A stretch of 64,000 bases of DNA from Pseudomonas sp. GTDB taxonomy: Bacteria > Pseudomonadota > Gammaproteobacteria > Pseudomonadales > Pseudomonadaceae. The notes below the pieces were generated by a model, which searched no databases, was not told the DNA's origin, and saw nothing but the letters and a program-made list of their open reading frames with translations. The stretch covers positions 1 to 64,000 of the forward strand of contig NZ_JAGIBG010000005.1 in assembly GCF_017744435.1 (NCBI RefSeq). Direction: 5' to 3'. Shown here piece after piece: positions 9,018-18,211 of the stretch. A program made the position numbers and the translations under genes. Within the stretch, counting starts at the first letter, position 1. Every line of letters starts with the position of its first letter.

Positions 9018-9688
9018 ACCCGACTACCGAGACGAACATGCACCAGCAGAACATCCTCTTCGACCTCGACGGTACCTTGACCGACCCGCGCCTGGGCATC
9101 ACCCGCTCGATCCAGTACGCCCTGGCCAAGCTGGGCATCGACGAGCCGGACCTGACCCGCCTCGAACACTTCATCGGCCCACCGCTGCTGCAGGCCTTCA
9201 TGCAGTTCTACAGCTTCGATGAAGCCAAGGCGTGGGAAGCGGTGAACTTCTACCGGGAACGCTTCCGTGTCACTGGCTTGTACGAGAACCTGGTGTTCGA
9301 AGGCGTGCCGGAGCTGCTCGAAGCCCTGAATGGGCAAGGTCGGACGCTGTATATCGCCACGTCCAAACCGTGGGAGTTCGCCCGGGAAATTGCCCGGCAC
9401 TTTGCGTTCGATCACCACTTCAAGGTGATCTACGGCAGCGAGCTGGATGGCACGCGGACCAACAAGGTCGAGCTGATCCGTCATCTGCTGGATGAGGAAG
9501 GGCTGGATCCAGCGCAGACGCTGATGATTGGCGACCGCAAGCATGACCTGATCGGGGCTCGCAGCAATGGGTTGCAGGCGGTGGCGGTGGGGTATGGGTT
9601 TGGTAGCCGGGAAGAGCTGGTGGCTGAGGCGCCGGCCTTCCATTTCGCTACTGTGGCCGAGTTGCATCAGGCCTTTATCCAGGGCTGA
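9014..9688 (+). CDS. HAD family hydrolase (Gph/PGP-like)
   Basis: 224 residues. HAD motif I is FDLDGTLTD (nucleophile Asp17, acid Asp19), motif II is the Thr of IATSKPW, motif III a Lys in the following helix, and motif IV is GDRKHD. The cap placement after motif I is that of phosphoglycolate phosphatase-like enzymes; the substrate is not determinable from sequence. It overlaps the gamma-carbonic anhydrase gene by ATGA, implying coupled translation. An internal ATG at 9038 (MHQQN) with GAGA before it is an equally plausible start. Confidence 0.9.
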   Translation: MNPTTETNMHQQNILFDLDGTLTDPRLGITRSIQYALAKLGIDEPDLTRLEHFIGPPLLQAFMQFYSFDEAKAWEAVNFYRERFRVTGLYENLVFEGVPELLEALNGQGRTLYIATSKPWEFAREIARHFAFDHHFKVIYGSELDGTRTNKVELIRHLLDEEGLDPAQTLMIGDRKHDLIGARSNGLQAVAVGYGFGSREELVAEAPAFHFATVAELHQAFIQG

Positions 9689-9695
9689 GGACCAC

Positions 9696-9720
9696 GGGGC
9701 TGCTTTGCAGCCCCAAAATT
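9696..9720 (+). terminator. Hairpin between convergent genes
   Basis: GGGGCTGC-TTT-GCAGCCCC (9696-9714) followed by AAAATTT, in the 40-bp gap between the HAD gene and the convergent aminopeptidase gene. The T-tract is weak, so termination strength is uncertain. Confidence 0.55.
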
Positions 9721-9728
9721 TCACAGGC

Positions 9729-10811
9729 TCACATCAACCGCTGCAACACCGCTTTCCTCTCGACAGCCGGCAACCGCCCAAGCTGCTCGACCCGCTCATA
9801 AAACCGCGCCCAATCCCCACCCACCTCTCGGAATACAGCCGCAAACGCCGGCACCCACTGGTCATAAAGCCCGAACGGCAACAGTTTGGCATTGCTCAAT
9901 GGCGCATAGATCCAGGCGTCATAGCGCTTGTCGCCGTTCCACTGGCTGTCCCGCACCTGTTTGTATTCAGCCCGCAAGCGCTCGAACTCCGCCTGCTTGG
10001 CCGCCCGCTTGTGCGCGTCATCCAAGGGCCCTGCATAAATCGCCTGCAACCGCTCACGGCTGGCCAGCACCAACCGGGTGAACTGGTCGCGCTGCTGCGA
10101 CTGATCCTCCCCAGTCGCCGCAAGCCCACGGGCAGTGCGCCATTGCCGCGTGCCTTCCTGCTCGACGAAGGTGGCAAACGACTCGTTGAACTCGGTGTCG
10201 TCCTGCACATAAAAGCGCTGATGGGCCAGCTCATGGAAGATCAACGTGGCGAGCCGCTCATCCCCCCAACCGACCATGGAAGAAAGAATCGGGTCATCGA
10301 ACCAGCCCAGCGTCGAATACGCTTCGACGCCGCTCACGTACACGTCCAGACCTTGCTCGCGCATCAGCGCCGCCTCGCCACGCGCAGCGCCCTGGCGGTA
10401 ATAGCCACGGTAGGCGACGCAGCCGGCAATGGGGAAACAATGCGTCACCGGTTGCAACGACAACTCAGGTGTGGCGAACACGTTCCACACCACGTAGGGG
10501 CGCTGCAAATCGGCGTAGAGCCGATAGCTTTGGTTGTCCGGCAGCTTGAGCTGCTCGCTGGCAAATACCCGCGCCGCTTCGGCATGTGCCAGGCGAGCGC
10601 GCAAGCGCGGGCTGCTGGCCGGGTCGGCGATCACCTTGTCCACCGGCTGGCGCGCCCGCAACAGCTGCCATTGCCCCTCGGCCAACTGGCCGTAATAGCC
10701 CACGGTGCTGCAACCGTTCAGCAGAAAGGCAGCCAGCAGGGGAACCAAACGCCTGAAAACGCAGTCGAGTGGCCCAGGGCCTGAGCGCTTGAGAAGAACA
10801 AAGAGATCCAT
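9729..10811 (-). CDS. Predicted aminopeptidase lipoprotein (COG4324)
   Basis: 360 residues. The N-terminus is a lipoprotein signal with the lipobox LLNGC and acylated Cys34, so the protein is expected to be membrane-anchored in the periplasm. A zinc-protease motif HELAH lies in IFHELAHQRFYV, with a downstream conserved Glu in FNESFATFVEQEG as a likely third ligand (gluzincin style). The family is the predicted aminopeptidase COG4324; its substrate is unknown. It is divergent from two small lipoprotein genes, sharing a 67-bp intergenic region. Confidence 0.87.
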   Translation of the reverse strand: MDLFVLLKRSGPGPLDCVFRRLVPLLAAFLLNGCSTVGYYGQLAEGQWQLLRARQPVDKVIADPASSPRLRARLAHAEAARVFASEQLKLPDNQSYRLYADLQRPYVVWNVFATPELSLQPVTHCFPIAGCVAYRGYYRQGAARGEAALMREQGLDVYVSGVEAYSTLGWFDDPILSSMVGWGDERLATLIFHELAHQRFYVQDDTEFNESFATFVEQEGTRQWRTARGLAATGEDQSQQRDQFTRLVLASRERLQAIYAGPLDDAHKRAAKQAEFERLRAEYKQVRDSQWNGDKRYDAWIYAPLSNAKLLPFGLYDQWVPAFAAVFREVGGDWARFYERVEQLGRLPAVERKAVLQRLM

Positions 10812-10878
10812 CTGGGGCTATCCAACGTGCTCATGGCCAATGCGCTCCAAGACTATCTCGCCAAGGGGGAGTTTCGCC

Positions 10879-11292
10879 ATGCGTGCACTGTTGGTCACCG
10901 GCTCACTGCTGCTGGTTTCTGCCTGTTCAACCCTGCCCGACCCGGACCCGAACCTGGCCTGGGTCGACCTCACCCCCTATGACGATACTTCGCTGGACGC
11001 GAAGCAGGTGGACGAGCGCGACTGGGCCGACACGCGCTATTTCGAAGTGCCACCTGGCAGCCACGAGCTGACCGTGCGCTATCAATTCCCGGTCACGCCG
11101 AGCAATATCGGCCCGGTCGACGAGCCATTGTGGCGTGATTGCCAGGTCAAGCTGACCTTCAAGGACTTCAGCGCCGGCCAGCGCTACCAGCTGCAGGCCG
11201 GCAGTATCGGCTTCCGCCCATGGATCAAGCTTTACGACCACCAGCAGAAACTGGTCGGGCAGGGCCTGCCAGCAGGTTGCCAACGCACCTGA
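10879..11292 (+). CDS. Small lipoprotein, paralogue 1
   Basis: 137 residues. It starts MRALLVTGSLLLVSACS, with a lipobox ending at Cys16; AAGGGGGA precedes the ATG by 8 bases. The mature part is acidic and beta-rich, with the pattern AWVDL...RYFEVPPGSHELTVRY...DCQVKLTF...AGQRYQL, which is repeated in the next gene. I recognise no characterised function. Two cysteines in the mature part could form a disulfide. It is probably in one operon with 11348-11761. Confidence 0.8.
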   Translation: MRALLVTGSLLLVSACSTLPDPDPNLAWVDLTPYDDTSLDAKQVDERDWADTRYFEVPPGSHELTVRYQFPVTPSNIGPVDEPLWRDCQVKLTFKDFSAGQRYQLQAGSIGFRPWIKLYDHQQKLVGQGLPAGCQRT

Positions 11293-11347
11293 ACCGCACA
11301 AACGGCGCTATGCTTGTAACTCGTGTATCGCGAGTGGGAGTTTTGCC

Positions 11348-11761
11348 ATGCGCCAGCCCATGATGCTGATCGCCCTCAGTGCACTGGGGGCTTGCGCCAG
11401 CCCCTTGCCGCCCGTAGACCCCGCCAAGGCCTGGGTCGACCTCTACACCGTGACCCCTGGCCGCCTGCTCATGGCCGACCGCCTCGATGGCCAGCGCCTG
11501 GACGACGGCCGTTACTTCCAGCTGACCCCTGGCAAGCATGAATTGGTGGTGCGGTTCGACTATGAAATCTATGCCGGCGGCATGCTCACCAGCCCCAAGG
11601 ACCGGACCTGCTACCTGACCGTGCGCTTCGACGACTTCAAGGCCGGCGAGCGCTATCGCCTGGAGGCGCGGGCACCGGTGATGGACCCGCAGGTGCTGCT
11701 GTACGACGCCAGCCGCAAGGTGGTGGTGAACGAGCCGAGCGACGTGTTCTGCATCCCGTAA
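11348..11761 (+). CDS. Small lipoprotein, paralogue 2
   Basis: 137 residues, the same length as the preceding gene. Lipobox LSALGAC with Cys16. The shared core AWVDLYTV...RYFQLTPGKHELVVRFDYE...CYLTVRFDDFKAGERYRLEA marks it as a tandem duplicate of 10879-11292, 55 bp downstream. GAGTTTTGCC precedes the ATG, the same spacer context as in paralogue 1, so the duplication included the ribosome-binding region. Function unknown; likely a periplasm-facing lipoprotein. Confidence 0.8.
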   Translation: MRQPMMLIALSALGACASPLPPVDPAKAWVDLYTVTPGRLLMADRLDGQRLDDGRYFQLTPGKHELVVRFDYEIYAGGMLTSPKDRTCYLTVRFDDFKAGERYRLEARAPVMDPQVLLYDASRKVVVNEPSDVFCIP

Positions 11762-11764
11762 AGC

Positions 11765-11789
11765 ATTGGGGCCGCAGTGCGGCCCCAAT
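11765..11789. terminator. Strong hairpin between convergent genes
   Basis: A perfect 11-bp stem with a 3-base loop (ATTGGGGCCGC-AGT-GCGGCCCCAAT) between the lipoprotein and DUF1161 genes, which converge here. There is no T-tract, so it may act as a transcript-end stabiliser rather than a classical terminator. Confidence 0.55.
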
Positions 11790-11792
11790 CAC

Positions 11793-12026
11793 TTACCGGT
11801 CGTTCTTCTGGTAAATGATCTTTTTCGTCCCGCCATCACAGGTGCCGACGATCATGTTCTGATCCTTGACCTCGCTGTTGGGCACGATTTCCAGGGTGTA
11901 GGACGTCACACCCTGGGCCTGGATCTTGGCTTCGATCTCAGCCTTGAGTTCTTCGCACGGTTTCACCGCCGCCAATGCAGAAGTGGCCACAAGTGAAGCC
12001 AGCACGGCGATTGCTACGCGAATCAT
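11793..12026 (-). CDS. DUF1161 family small secreted protein (copy 1)
   Basis: 77 residues with a Sec signal peptide (cleavage after ATSALAA), then KPCEELKAEIEAKI...GVTSYTLEIV...GTCDGGTKKIIY. Two cysteines are conserved in the mature 57-residue part. The DUF1161 family has no assigned function. A paralogue with the same CEELKAEI core lies at 13722-13943. Confidence 0.87.
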   Translation of the reverse strand: MIRVAIAVLASLVATSALAAVKPCEELKAEIEAKIQAQGVTSYTLEIVPNSEVKDQNMIVGTCDGGTKKIIYQKNDR

Positions 12027-12099
12027 GGAACGGCTCCTGGCAAGGCAGCTGCGCTGCCGACGCTGTTTAGACTACAGCAAACCGTCACCGTTGCGCCGC

Positions 12100-12525
12100 C
12101 TAGCCCACCAATGCGGCGTCCAGGCTGATCTTTGCGTTGAGCACCTTCGACACCGGGCAACCAGCCTTGGCCTTGTTGGCGATGTCGAGGAACTGCGCCT
12201 CGCTGGCCCCCGGCACCTTGGCCTTGAGGATCAGGTGCACGGCGGTGATGGCAAAGCCGTCGGGTTGTTTGTCCAGCGTGACTTCGGCAATGGTATCGAT
12301 GCGGTCTGCGGTGAACCCTGCCTCCCCGAGCATCATCGACAGCGCCATCGAGAAGCAGCCGGCATGGGCCGCGCCGATCAGCTCTTCCGGGTTGGTCCCC
12401 GGCGAGCCCTCGAAACGGGTGTTGAAACCATAGGGGTTCTGCTTGAGCGCGCCGCTTTCGGTGGAAAGCAGGCCTTTGCCATCCTTCAGGCCACCTTGCC
12501 AGATCGCCGATGCTGTCTTCTTCAT
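12100..12525 (-). CDS. OsmC family peroxiredoxin
   Basis: 141 residues. The two redox cysteines of the OsmC/Ohr family are Cys57 (AAHAGCFSM) and Cys123 (AGCPVSK). The segments NPEELIGAAHAGC and LDKQPDGFAI favour the OsmC subgroup over Ohr. It is expected to reduce organic hydroperoxides in the cytosol using thiol donors. It stands alone between the DUF1161 copy and the divergent LLM monooxygenase gene. Confidence 0.92.
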   Translation of the reverse strand: MKKTASAIWQGGLKDGKGLLSTESGALKQNPYGFNTRFEGSPGTNPEELIGAAHAGCFSMALSMMLGEAGFTADRIDTIAEVTLDKQPDGFAITAVHLILKAKVPGASEAQFLDIANKAKAGCPVSKVLNAKISLDAALVG

Positions 12526-12679
12526 GATGCCTCCTGGTCATAGGGTTACTTACCTACATTTTCGAGGTCAGTGTCCTGCGGCAAGTTCAGAGCAATCGCC
12601 CGGTGAGCATTGAATCCTTCGAATCTGCCCATACAGAGTCCAAAAGGCCTCCGGGCCAACCACTCTTGCGGAGGCTCCG

Positions 12680-13684
12680 ATGACGCAGCTGCGTGACCTG
12701 AAGATATCCACCCTCGACCTGGTGCCGGTGCGCGCCGACAAAGGCCCGGCGCAATCGCTGCACAATTCGCTGGACCTGGCCCGGCATGTCGAGCGGTTTG
12801 GCTACAACCGCTTCTGGGTGGCCGAACACCACAACATGGACGGCATCGCCAGCTCGGCCACCTCGGTACTGATCGGCTACCTGGCCGGCGGCACGTCGAC
12901 CATCCGCGTCGGTTCCGGTGGCATCATGCTGCCCAACCATGCGCCGCTGGTCATCGCCGAGCAGTTCGGGACATTGGCCAGCCTGTATCCGGGGCGTATC
13001 GACCTGGGCCTGGGCCGTGCGCCAGGCTCCGACCAGATGACTGCCTACGCCCTGCGCCGTGACCGCGCCGGCAGCGCCGATGACTTCCCGGATGATGTCG
13101 AGGAGCTGTCGCGCTACCTTGGCCCACGCACCGATGATCAAAAAGTGATCGCGGTACCCGGCCACGACACCGACGTGCCCCTGTGGCTGCTCGGTTCCAG
13201 CCTGTTCAGCGCCCAACTGGCCGGTATGCGCGGCATGCCGTACGCCTTTGCCTCGCACTTCGCCCCGCGCTACATGCATGAGGCAATCCGCATCTACCGC
13301 GACCATTTCAAGCCATCGACCACGCTGGACAAGCCCTATGTGATGCTGGGGATTCCGATGGTGGTGGCGGAAACCGACGAACAGGCCGAATACCTGGCGA
13401 CCTCGGTGTACCAGCGCATTCTGGCGCTGATCCGTGGCCAGAGCCTGATGCAGAAACCGCCTGTACCGAGCATGGACGGGCTATGGCTGCCCCATGAGCG
13501 CGATGCCGTGGGGAGTTTCCTGGGCCTGGCGATGATCGGCAGCCCGCAGAAGGTGCGGGCCAAGGTAGAAGTGCTGCTGGAGCAGACCGGGGCGGATGAG
13601 CTGATCTTTACCTGTGACTTGTATGAGCATGCCGACCGGATTCGGTCCTATGAGCTGATGGCGCAGGCCCTCAAGGCCGAGTGA
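12680..13684 (+). CDS. LLM class flavin-dependent oxidoreductase
   Basis: 334 residues with a bacterial-luciferase-like TIM barrel. Family landmarks are [17 protein letters not shown] residues near 50-60 ([13 protein letters not shown]), [15 protein letters not shown], and GLGRAPGSD. It matches the MsnO8-like group of flavin-dependent monooxygenases, which use reduced FMN from a separate reductase; the substrate is unknown. A strong GCGGAGG site precedes the ATG. It is divergent from the OsmC gene across 154 bp, so both may respond to stress. Confidence 0.9.
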   Translation: MTQLRDLKISTLDLVPVRADKGPAQSLHNSLDLARHVERFGYNRFWVAEHHNMDGIASSATSVLIGYLAGGTSTIRVGSGGIMLPNHAPLVIAEQFGTLASLYPGRIDLGLGRAPGSDQMTAYALRRDRAGSADDFPDDVEELSRYLGPRTDDQKVIAVPGHDTDVPLWLLGSSLFSAQLAGMRGMPYAFASHFAPRYMHEAIRIYRDHFKPSTTLDKPYVMLGIPMVVAETDEQAEYLATSVYQRILALIRGQSLMQKPPVPSMDGLWLPHERDAVGSFLGLAMIGSPQKVRAKVEVLLEQTGADELIFTCDLYEHADRIRSYELMAQALKAE

Positions 13685-13686
13685 GC

Positions 13687-13712
13687 TTCTTCGCGGGCTT
13701 GCCCGCGAAGAA
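13687..13712. terminator. REP-type perfect hairpin
   Basis: A perfect 12-bp stem with a 2-base loop (TTCTTCGCGGGC-TT-GCCCGCGAAGAA), just after the LLM stop codon and facing the convergent DUF1161 gene. It is the core of the P. putida REP element without its flanking CTCCCACAG part. Confidence 0.6.
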
Positions 13713-13721
13713 TCCAGCACC

Positions 13722-13943
13722 TTAGCTGCGGCGGTAGACAATCTCCTTGCGACCCGCCTCACAGCTGCCAACTACCTTGCCAGCCGGCTCGCCTTTCTTG
13801 ACGATTTCCAGCTTGTAGCCCTTCACGCCCTTGGCATCGAGCTTCGAGGCGATCTCGGCCTTGAGCTCTTCACAGGGTTTGCCGGCGGCCATCGCCCCAC
13901 CGGCCAGTACCATCAAACCCAACGCCAGCAACAGTTTCTTCAT
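13722..13943 (-). CDS. DUF1161 family small secreted protein (copy 2)
   Basis: 73 residues from the ATG at 13943, which has AAGGA nine bases before it; the ATG at 13952 directly abuts that site and is unlikely. Signal peptide MKKLLLALGLMVLAGGAMA, then GKPCEELKAEIASKL...KGYKLEIV...GSCEAGRKEIVY. It is the same fold and cysteine pair as copy 1 at 11793-12026. Function unknown. Confidence 0.87.
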   Translation of the reverse strand: MKKLLLALGLMVLAGGAMAAGKPCEELKAEIASKLDAKGVKGYKLEIVKKGEPAGKVVGSCEAGRKEIVYRRS

Positions 13944-14048
13944 CGATCGCATTCCTTGTACAGATGAGAAAAGACCAGAAGGGCGCCGCCAAGGCGCCCT
14001 CCGGTGTTATAACGCCATCACGCCAGGCTATTCCAGCCCGGGAATGTT

Positions 14049-14264
14049 TCAGCTGTTGGCGATGCGGAAGCCAACCTTCAGCGTGACCTGGAAGTGTGCC
14101 GCCTTGTTGTCGCGGATATGGCCACGGGTATCGACCACTTCGAACCACTCCAGGTGCTTGATGCTCTTGCCGGCTTCGGCCAAGGCATTGTTGATCGCCT
14201 CTTCGATGCTGGTGTGGGACGAACCCACCAGCTCGATCTTCTTGTAAGTGTGATGATCGGTCAT
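14049..14264 (-). CDS. Dodecin family flavin-binding protein
   Basis: 71 residues. The dodecin core is recognisable: [21 protein letters not shown], then [13 protein letters not shown] with the flavin-stacking Trp, then [12 protein letters not shown]. Dodecins are 12-mers that store or buffer flavins. A GGAGAG site precedes the ATG. The hairpin just downstream (GGGCGCC...GGCGCCC, about 13981-13999) is a possible terminator. Confidence 0.93.
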   Translation of the reverse strand: MTDHHTYKKIELVGSSHTSIEEAINNALAEAGKSIKHLEWFEVVDTRGHIRDNKAAHFQVTLKVGFRIANS

Positions 14265-14414
14265 GAGCGCTCTCCTTGGGTGACAGTGAGATTGAGCCTA
14301 GCAGCGCAAGCCCGGTTTACCTGCGAGCCACCGCCGTTCGGTAAAGTTCGATCGCACTTTCCCGCAGCCGGGGGGTCGCAATCCTTACAGTCCATACTGC
14401 AAAGGAGAGTCAAC

Positions 14415-14738
14415 ATGCACCGCAACTCGCTGCGTAAAACGTCCCTGGAAAGCATGGAAGCGGAGATCGAAAGCCTCCTGAAAAGCCTGGAGAACCTGAA
14501 GCACGATGCCTCCGAGGAAACCCAGAAGTCAGTGAAGGCGATGCGCAGCAACGCCGAAAGCGCGCTGCGCCATTCGCGCAGCCTGATCAGCGATGCCTAT
14601 GAGGAAGTGAAAGAGCGCACCCGCCAGACCGGCATCGCCACCCGCGACTACGCCCAGGAGCACCCGTACACCACCGCAGGCGTTGCCATTGGCGCGCTGG
14701 GCCTGCTGGCGGCGTACCTGCTGTGCAAGCGCAACTAA
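14415..14738 (+). CDS. DUF883 (ElaB/YqjD-like) membrane-anchored protein
   Basis: 107 residues. A long amphipathic, coiled-coil-prone helix (residues ~10-75, rich in Glu, Lys and Ser), then the conserved [21 protein letters not shown] and a single C-terminal membrane helix ending in KRN. Family members in E. coli anchor ribosomes to the inner membrane in stationary phase. AAAGGAGAG precedes the ATG. Its stop codon overlaps the convergent trpI stop (TAA at 14736-14738 against TAG at 14735-14737). Confidence 0.9.
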   Translation: MHRNSLRKTSLESMEAEIESLLKSLENLKHDASEETQKSVKAMRSNAESALRHSRSLISDAYEEVKERTRQTGIATRDYAQEHPYTTAGVAIGALGLLAAYLLCKRN

Positions 14739-15631
14739 GCGCTCTGCCTGGCCAGTTCGGCGCGTAGCCACTGCGCCAGTTGCTCGGCGCGCCCGTCTGC
14801 GGCGCGCCGAGGCACCCACAACGCCAGCGCGGCCGGGGTTGGCGAAAAGCCCCACGGCGCACTCAGACGCCCGGCTCGCAGGTCGTCGGCAACCAAGGGT
14901 TGTGGGGCGATCGCAACCCCCAGGCCGGCAACCGCCGCCTCCAGCAAGTAATACAGATGCTCGAACGCCTGGCCGTATTTCAACGCGCTAGCTTCCAGTC
15001 CTTGTTCAGAAGCCCAGGTTGGCCAAGCCTGCGGGCGTGAGGTGGTATGCAGCAGGGCTTCGTCCAGCAGAGCCTTGGCGGGTGCCGCCTGCAAGCGGTC
15101 GAAGCCGGCGAAGTGCGGGCTCAGCACCGGGCCGATGCGCTCTTGCGCCAGCACGTGGACCTGCATGTCCGCAGGCCATGGCGGTTCGGCATACACCAGC
15201 AACGCATCCAGCCCAGGCCGACGCGGATCGAGGTCACCTTCACCCGCCGACAGGTGCAGGCGCAATTCGGGCAGGTCAGCCTTCAAGCGCCCCAACCGGG
15301 GGATGAACCAGCGCGCCAGCAGGCTTCCGGAACACCCCAGCACGAACGGCGCCTCGCTCACATCCCGGCTCAACTCGGCGCACACACTGCGCAGGCGGTC
15401 GAACGCCTCGCCGCTGGCGTCACGCAGGCGCATGCCGGCATCTGTGAGTTTGATGCCACGCCCGTCCTTGACGAACAGGGCCACGCCCAGGTGCTCTTCA
15501 AGCACCTTGATCTGTCGGCTGACGGCGCCATGGGTGACGTGCAGCGCTTCGGCCGCCTGGCTGACGCTGTTGAGCCTGGCAGTGGCCTCGAAGGCCCGCA
15601 GGGCGTTGAGGGGAGGGAGGTCGTGGGCCAT
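14735..15631 (-). CDS. trpI: LysR-type activator of trpBA
   Basis: 298 residues from the ATG at 15631 ([16 protein letters not shown]). An N-terminal winged HTH ([21 protein letters not shown]), then the effector-binding domain. Long stretches such as [19 protein letters not shown] and [21 protein letters not shown] are typical of pseudomonad TrpI. TrpI binds indoleglycerol phosphate and activates the divergent trpBA operon while repressing itself. An in-frame ATG at 15655 would add eight residues that homologues lack. Confidence 0.96.
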   Translation of the reverse strand: MAHDLPPLNALRAFEATARLNSVSQAAEALHVTHGAVSRQIKVLEEHLGVALFVKDGRGIKLTDAGMRLRDASGEAFDRLRSVCAELSRDVSEAPFVLGCSGSLLARWFIPRLGRLKADLPELRLHLSAGEGDLDPRRPGLDALLVYAEPPWPADMQVHVLAQERIGPVLSPHFAGFDRLQAAPAKALLDEALLHTTSRPQAWPTWASEQGLEASALKYGQAFEHLYYLLEAAVAGLGVAIAPQPLVADDLRAGRLSAPWGFSPTPAALALWVPRRAADGRAEQLAQWLRAELARQSA

Positions 15632-15741
15632 TTTACCTGTGAGTTTTTCTGACAAGTTTGCGCAATCTTATCGGTTTTCAGCCGGGCTTGCCGTGGTTAG
15701 AGTAAAGCCCATCACTCATCGATTACGCCCTGGAGCGCCCC
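15632..15741. promoter_or_regulatory. trpI-trpB divergent control region
   Basis: The 110-bp region between trpI and trpB, where TrpI is known to bind in pseudomonads. An interrupted dyad, GTGAG-TTTTT-CTGAC at 15639-15653 (4 of 5 pairs), is a candidate TrpI half-site pair of the LysR T-N11-A type. CTGGAG precedes trpB. Confidence 0.5.
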
Positions 15742-16959
15742 ATGACCCAGTCCCAATACCGTCCCGGCCCCGACGCCAACGGCCTGTTCGGCTCGTTCGG
15801 CGGCCGCTACGTGGCTGAAACCCTGATGCCGCTGGTGCTGGACCTGGCCCGCGAATACGAAGCGGCCAAGGCCGACCCCAAGTTCCTCGAAGAACTCGCC
15901 TACTTCCAGCGCGACTACATCGGCCGCCCGAATCCGCTGTACTTCGCCGAGCGCCTGACCGAGCACTGCGGCGGCGCGAAGATCTTCTTCAAGCGTGAAG
16001 AGCTCAACCACACCGGCGCGCACAAGGTGAACAACTGCATCGGCCAGGTGCTGCTGGCCAAGCGCATGGGCAAGAAGCGCCTGATCGCCGAAACCGGCGC
16101 CGGCATGCACGGCGTGGCCACCGCCACTGTCGCTGCGCGCTTCGGCCTGCCTTGCGTGATCTATATGGGCGCCACCGACATCGAGCGTCAGCAGGCCAAC
16201 GTGTTCCGCATGAAACTGCTGGGTGCCGAAATCGTTCCGGTCACCGCCGGCACCGGCACCCTGAAAGACGCCATGAACGAAGCCCTGCGCGACTGGGTCA
16301 CCAACGTCGACGACACCTTCTACCTGATCGGCACCGTGGCCGGCCCGCACCCGTACCCGGCAATGGTCCGCGACTTCCAGTCGATCATCGGCAAGGAAAC
16401 CCGCGCCCAGTTGCAAGAGAAGGAAGGCCGCCTGCCGGACAGCCTGATCGCCTGCGTCGGCGGTGGCTCCAACGCCATGGGCTTGTTCCATGAGTTCCTC
16501 GAAGAGCCGAGCGTGCAGATCATCGGCGTCGAAGCTGGCGGCCACGGCGTGCACACCGACAAGCACGCCGCCAGCCTGAACGGCGGCGTACCCGGTGTGC
16601 TGCACGGCAACCGCACCTACCTGCTGCAAGACGAAGACGGCCAGATCACCGACGCCCACTCGATTTCCGCCGGCCTCGACTACCCGGGCATCGGCCCGGA
16701 GCACGCCTACCTGCACGAAGTGAAGCGCGTCGAGTACGTCAGCATCACCGACGACGAAGCACTGGATGCGTTCCACGCCACCTGCCGCCTGGAAGGCATC
16801 ATCCCGGCCCTGGAAAGCTCCCACGCCCTGGCCGAAGCGATCAAGCGCGCACCGAACCTGCCTAAAGACCACCTGATGGTGATCTGCCTGTCCGGCCGCG
16901 GCGACAAAGACATGCAAACCGTGATGAACCACATGGCAGCCCAGGAGAAACAGGCATGA
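15742..16959 (+). CDS. trpB: Tryptophan synthase beta chain
   Basis: 405 residues. It condenses indole with serine in a PLP-dependent reaction, the last step of tryptophan synthesis. PLP lysine is Lys95 in HTGAHKVNN; the phosphate-binding loop is GGGSNAMG in the C-terminal half. The N-terminus ([20 protein letters not shown]) is standard. It overlaps trpA by 4 bp and is divergent from trpI. In pseudomonads trpBA is separate from the other trp genes, as seen here. Confidence 0.98.
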   Translation: MTQSQYRPGPDANGLFGSFGGRYVAETLMPLVLDLAREYEAAKADPKFLEELAYFQRDYIGRPNPLYFAERLTEHCGGAKIFFKREELNHTGAHKVNNCIGQVLLAKRMGKKRLIAETGAGMHGVATATVAARFGLPCVIYMGATDIERQQANVFRMKLLGAEIVPVTAGTGTLKDAMNEALRDWVTNVDDTFYLIGTVAGPHPYPAMVRDFQSIIGKETRAQLQEKEGRLPDSLIACVGGGSNAMGLFHEFLEEPSVQIIGVEAGGHGVHTDKHAASLNGGVPGVLHGNRTYLLQDEDGQITDAHSISAGLDYPGIGPEHAYLHEVKRVEYVSITDDEALDAFHATCRLEGIIPALESSHALAEAIKRAPNLPKDHLMVICLSGRGDKDMQTVMNHMAAQEKQA

Positions 16960-17765
16960 GCCGTCTTGAACAACGCTTCGCCGAACTGAAGGCCGAAGGC
17001 CGCTCCGCGCTGGTCACCTTCGTCACTGCTGGCGACCCGGGCTATGACGCTTCGCTGCAGATCCTCAAGGGCCTGCCGGCAGCCGGCGCCGATGTGATCG
17101 AACTGGGCATGCCGTTCACCGACCCGATGGCCGATGGCGTGGCCATCCAGCTCGCCACCCTGCGCGCCCTGGAGGCCGGCCAGACCCTGGCCAAGACCCT
17201 GCAGATGGTTCGCGAATTCCGTGTGGATAACCACGCCACGCCGATCGTGCTGATGGGTTACTACAACCCGATTCACCGCTTCGGTGTGGACAAGTTCGTT
17301 GCCGAGGCCAAGGCTGCCGGCGTCGATGGCCTGATCATCGTCGACCTGCCACCTGAGCACGACGCCGAGCTGGCCACCCCGGCACAGGCCGCAGGCATCG
17401 ACTTCATCCGCCTGACCACCCCGACCACCGACGATGCGCGCCTGCCGCGTGTGCTGGAGCGCAGCTCCGGGTTCGTCTACTACGTGTCGGTGGCGGGTGT
17501 GACCGGTGCCGGTTCCGCGACTACCGAACACGTGACCGAGGCAATTGCCCGCCTGCGTCGGCATACCGACCTGCCGATCAGCGTTGGTTTCGGTATTCGT
17601 ACACCGGAGCAGGCCGCCGCGATCGCCCGCTTGGCCGATGGTGTAGTTGTCGGTTCGGCGCTGGTCGACAAGATTGCCCAGGCCAAGGATGCCGGTCAGG
17701 CAGTGAGCGATGTATTGAGCCTGTGCTCGGCACTGGCTGAGGGCGTGCGCGGCGCCCGCCGCTGA
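16956..17765 (+). CDS. trpA: Tryptophan synthase alpha chain
   Basis: 269 residues, TIM barrel. It cleaves indoleglycerol phosphate to indole, which is channelled to TrpB. The catalytic acids are Glu49 ([10 protein letters not shown]) and Asp60 (MADG), and the phosphate-binding [10 protein letters not shown] lies near the C-terminus. Its ATG overlaps the trpB stop (ATGA), giving stoichiometric translation. Confidence 0.98.
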   Translation: MSRLEQRFAELKAEGRSALVTFVTAGDPGYDASLQILKGLPAAGADVIELGMPFTDPMADGVAIQLATLRALEAGQTLAKTLQMVREFRVDNHATPIVLMGYYNPIHRFGVDKFVAEAKAAGVDGLIIVDLPPEHDAELATPAQAAGIDFIRLTTPTTDDARLPRVLERSSGFVYYVSVAGVTGAGSATTEHVTEAIARLRRHTDLPISVGFGIRTPEQAAAIARLADGVVVGSALVDKIAQAKDAGQAVSDVLSLCSALAEGVRGARR

Positions 17766-17770
17766 TCCGC

Positions 17771-17813
17771 GTCGCCTTTTTCGCGGGCGCGCCCGCGAAG
17801 AGGCCAGCACAGG
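17771..17813. repeat. REP element
   Basis: A P. putida REP-type palindrome (TTCGCGGGCGCGCCCGCGAA core) followed by GAGGCCAGCACAGGC, in the 58-bp gap between convergent trpA and the dioxygenase-like gene. Confidence 0.75.
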
Positions 17814-17823
17814 CTACTGCGCT

Positions 17824-18156
17824 CTACCCGCCAAAAATCGACAAATTCAAAGGCCGCACAGCCCCCATCCAGATCGCATGATCCCGGTGGTCCGCCAGCT
17901 CATCCCCGGTCAGCGGATGCAGAAACACCACCAAGCCCTTCCGATACAGCGCCAACCAAGGCAACACCACCCCCACGAACTCCGGCTCGAAAGCCAGCTG
18001 ACAGCTCCAGTCCGGGTGCGGTCCGACCGGTTTCTGGTGCATGCGCCCCATGGTCACGGGAAACAGCCGCGCCGCTTCCTCGCAAAGCTCACGGGCCTGC
18101 TCGATAGTGGATGCGTCGTAGTACACGTGGGCGTGATAACCCTTGATCCTCTGCAC
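17824..18156 (-). CDS. DOPA 4,5-dioxygenase family protein
   Basis: 110 residues from a GTG at 18156, preceded by AGGAG five bases away. The family histidine motifs are present: GYHAHVYYD near the N-terminus, GRMHQKPVGPHPDW in the middle and FLHPLTGDELADHRDHAIW near the end. Fungal and plant members open the DOPA ring; bacterial members are mostly uncharacterised. There are no pathway genes next to it, so the substrate is unknown. It is divergent from the Rossmann protein gene across 55 bp. Confidence 0.85.
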   Translation of the reverse strand: MQRIKGYHAHVYYDASTIEQARELCEEAARLFPVTMGRMHQKPVGPHPDWSCQLAFEPEFVGVVLPWLALYRKGLVVFLHPLTGDELADHRDHAIWMGAVRPLNLSIFGG

Positions 18157-18211
18157 GATAACTCCTGATTGCGGTCCAATCTTCACCCCCACCTGCAAAG
18201 GGAGTGATGCG

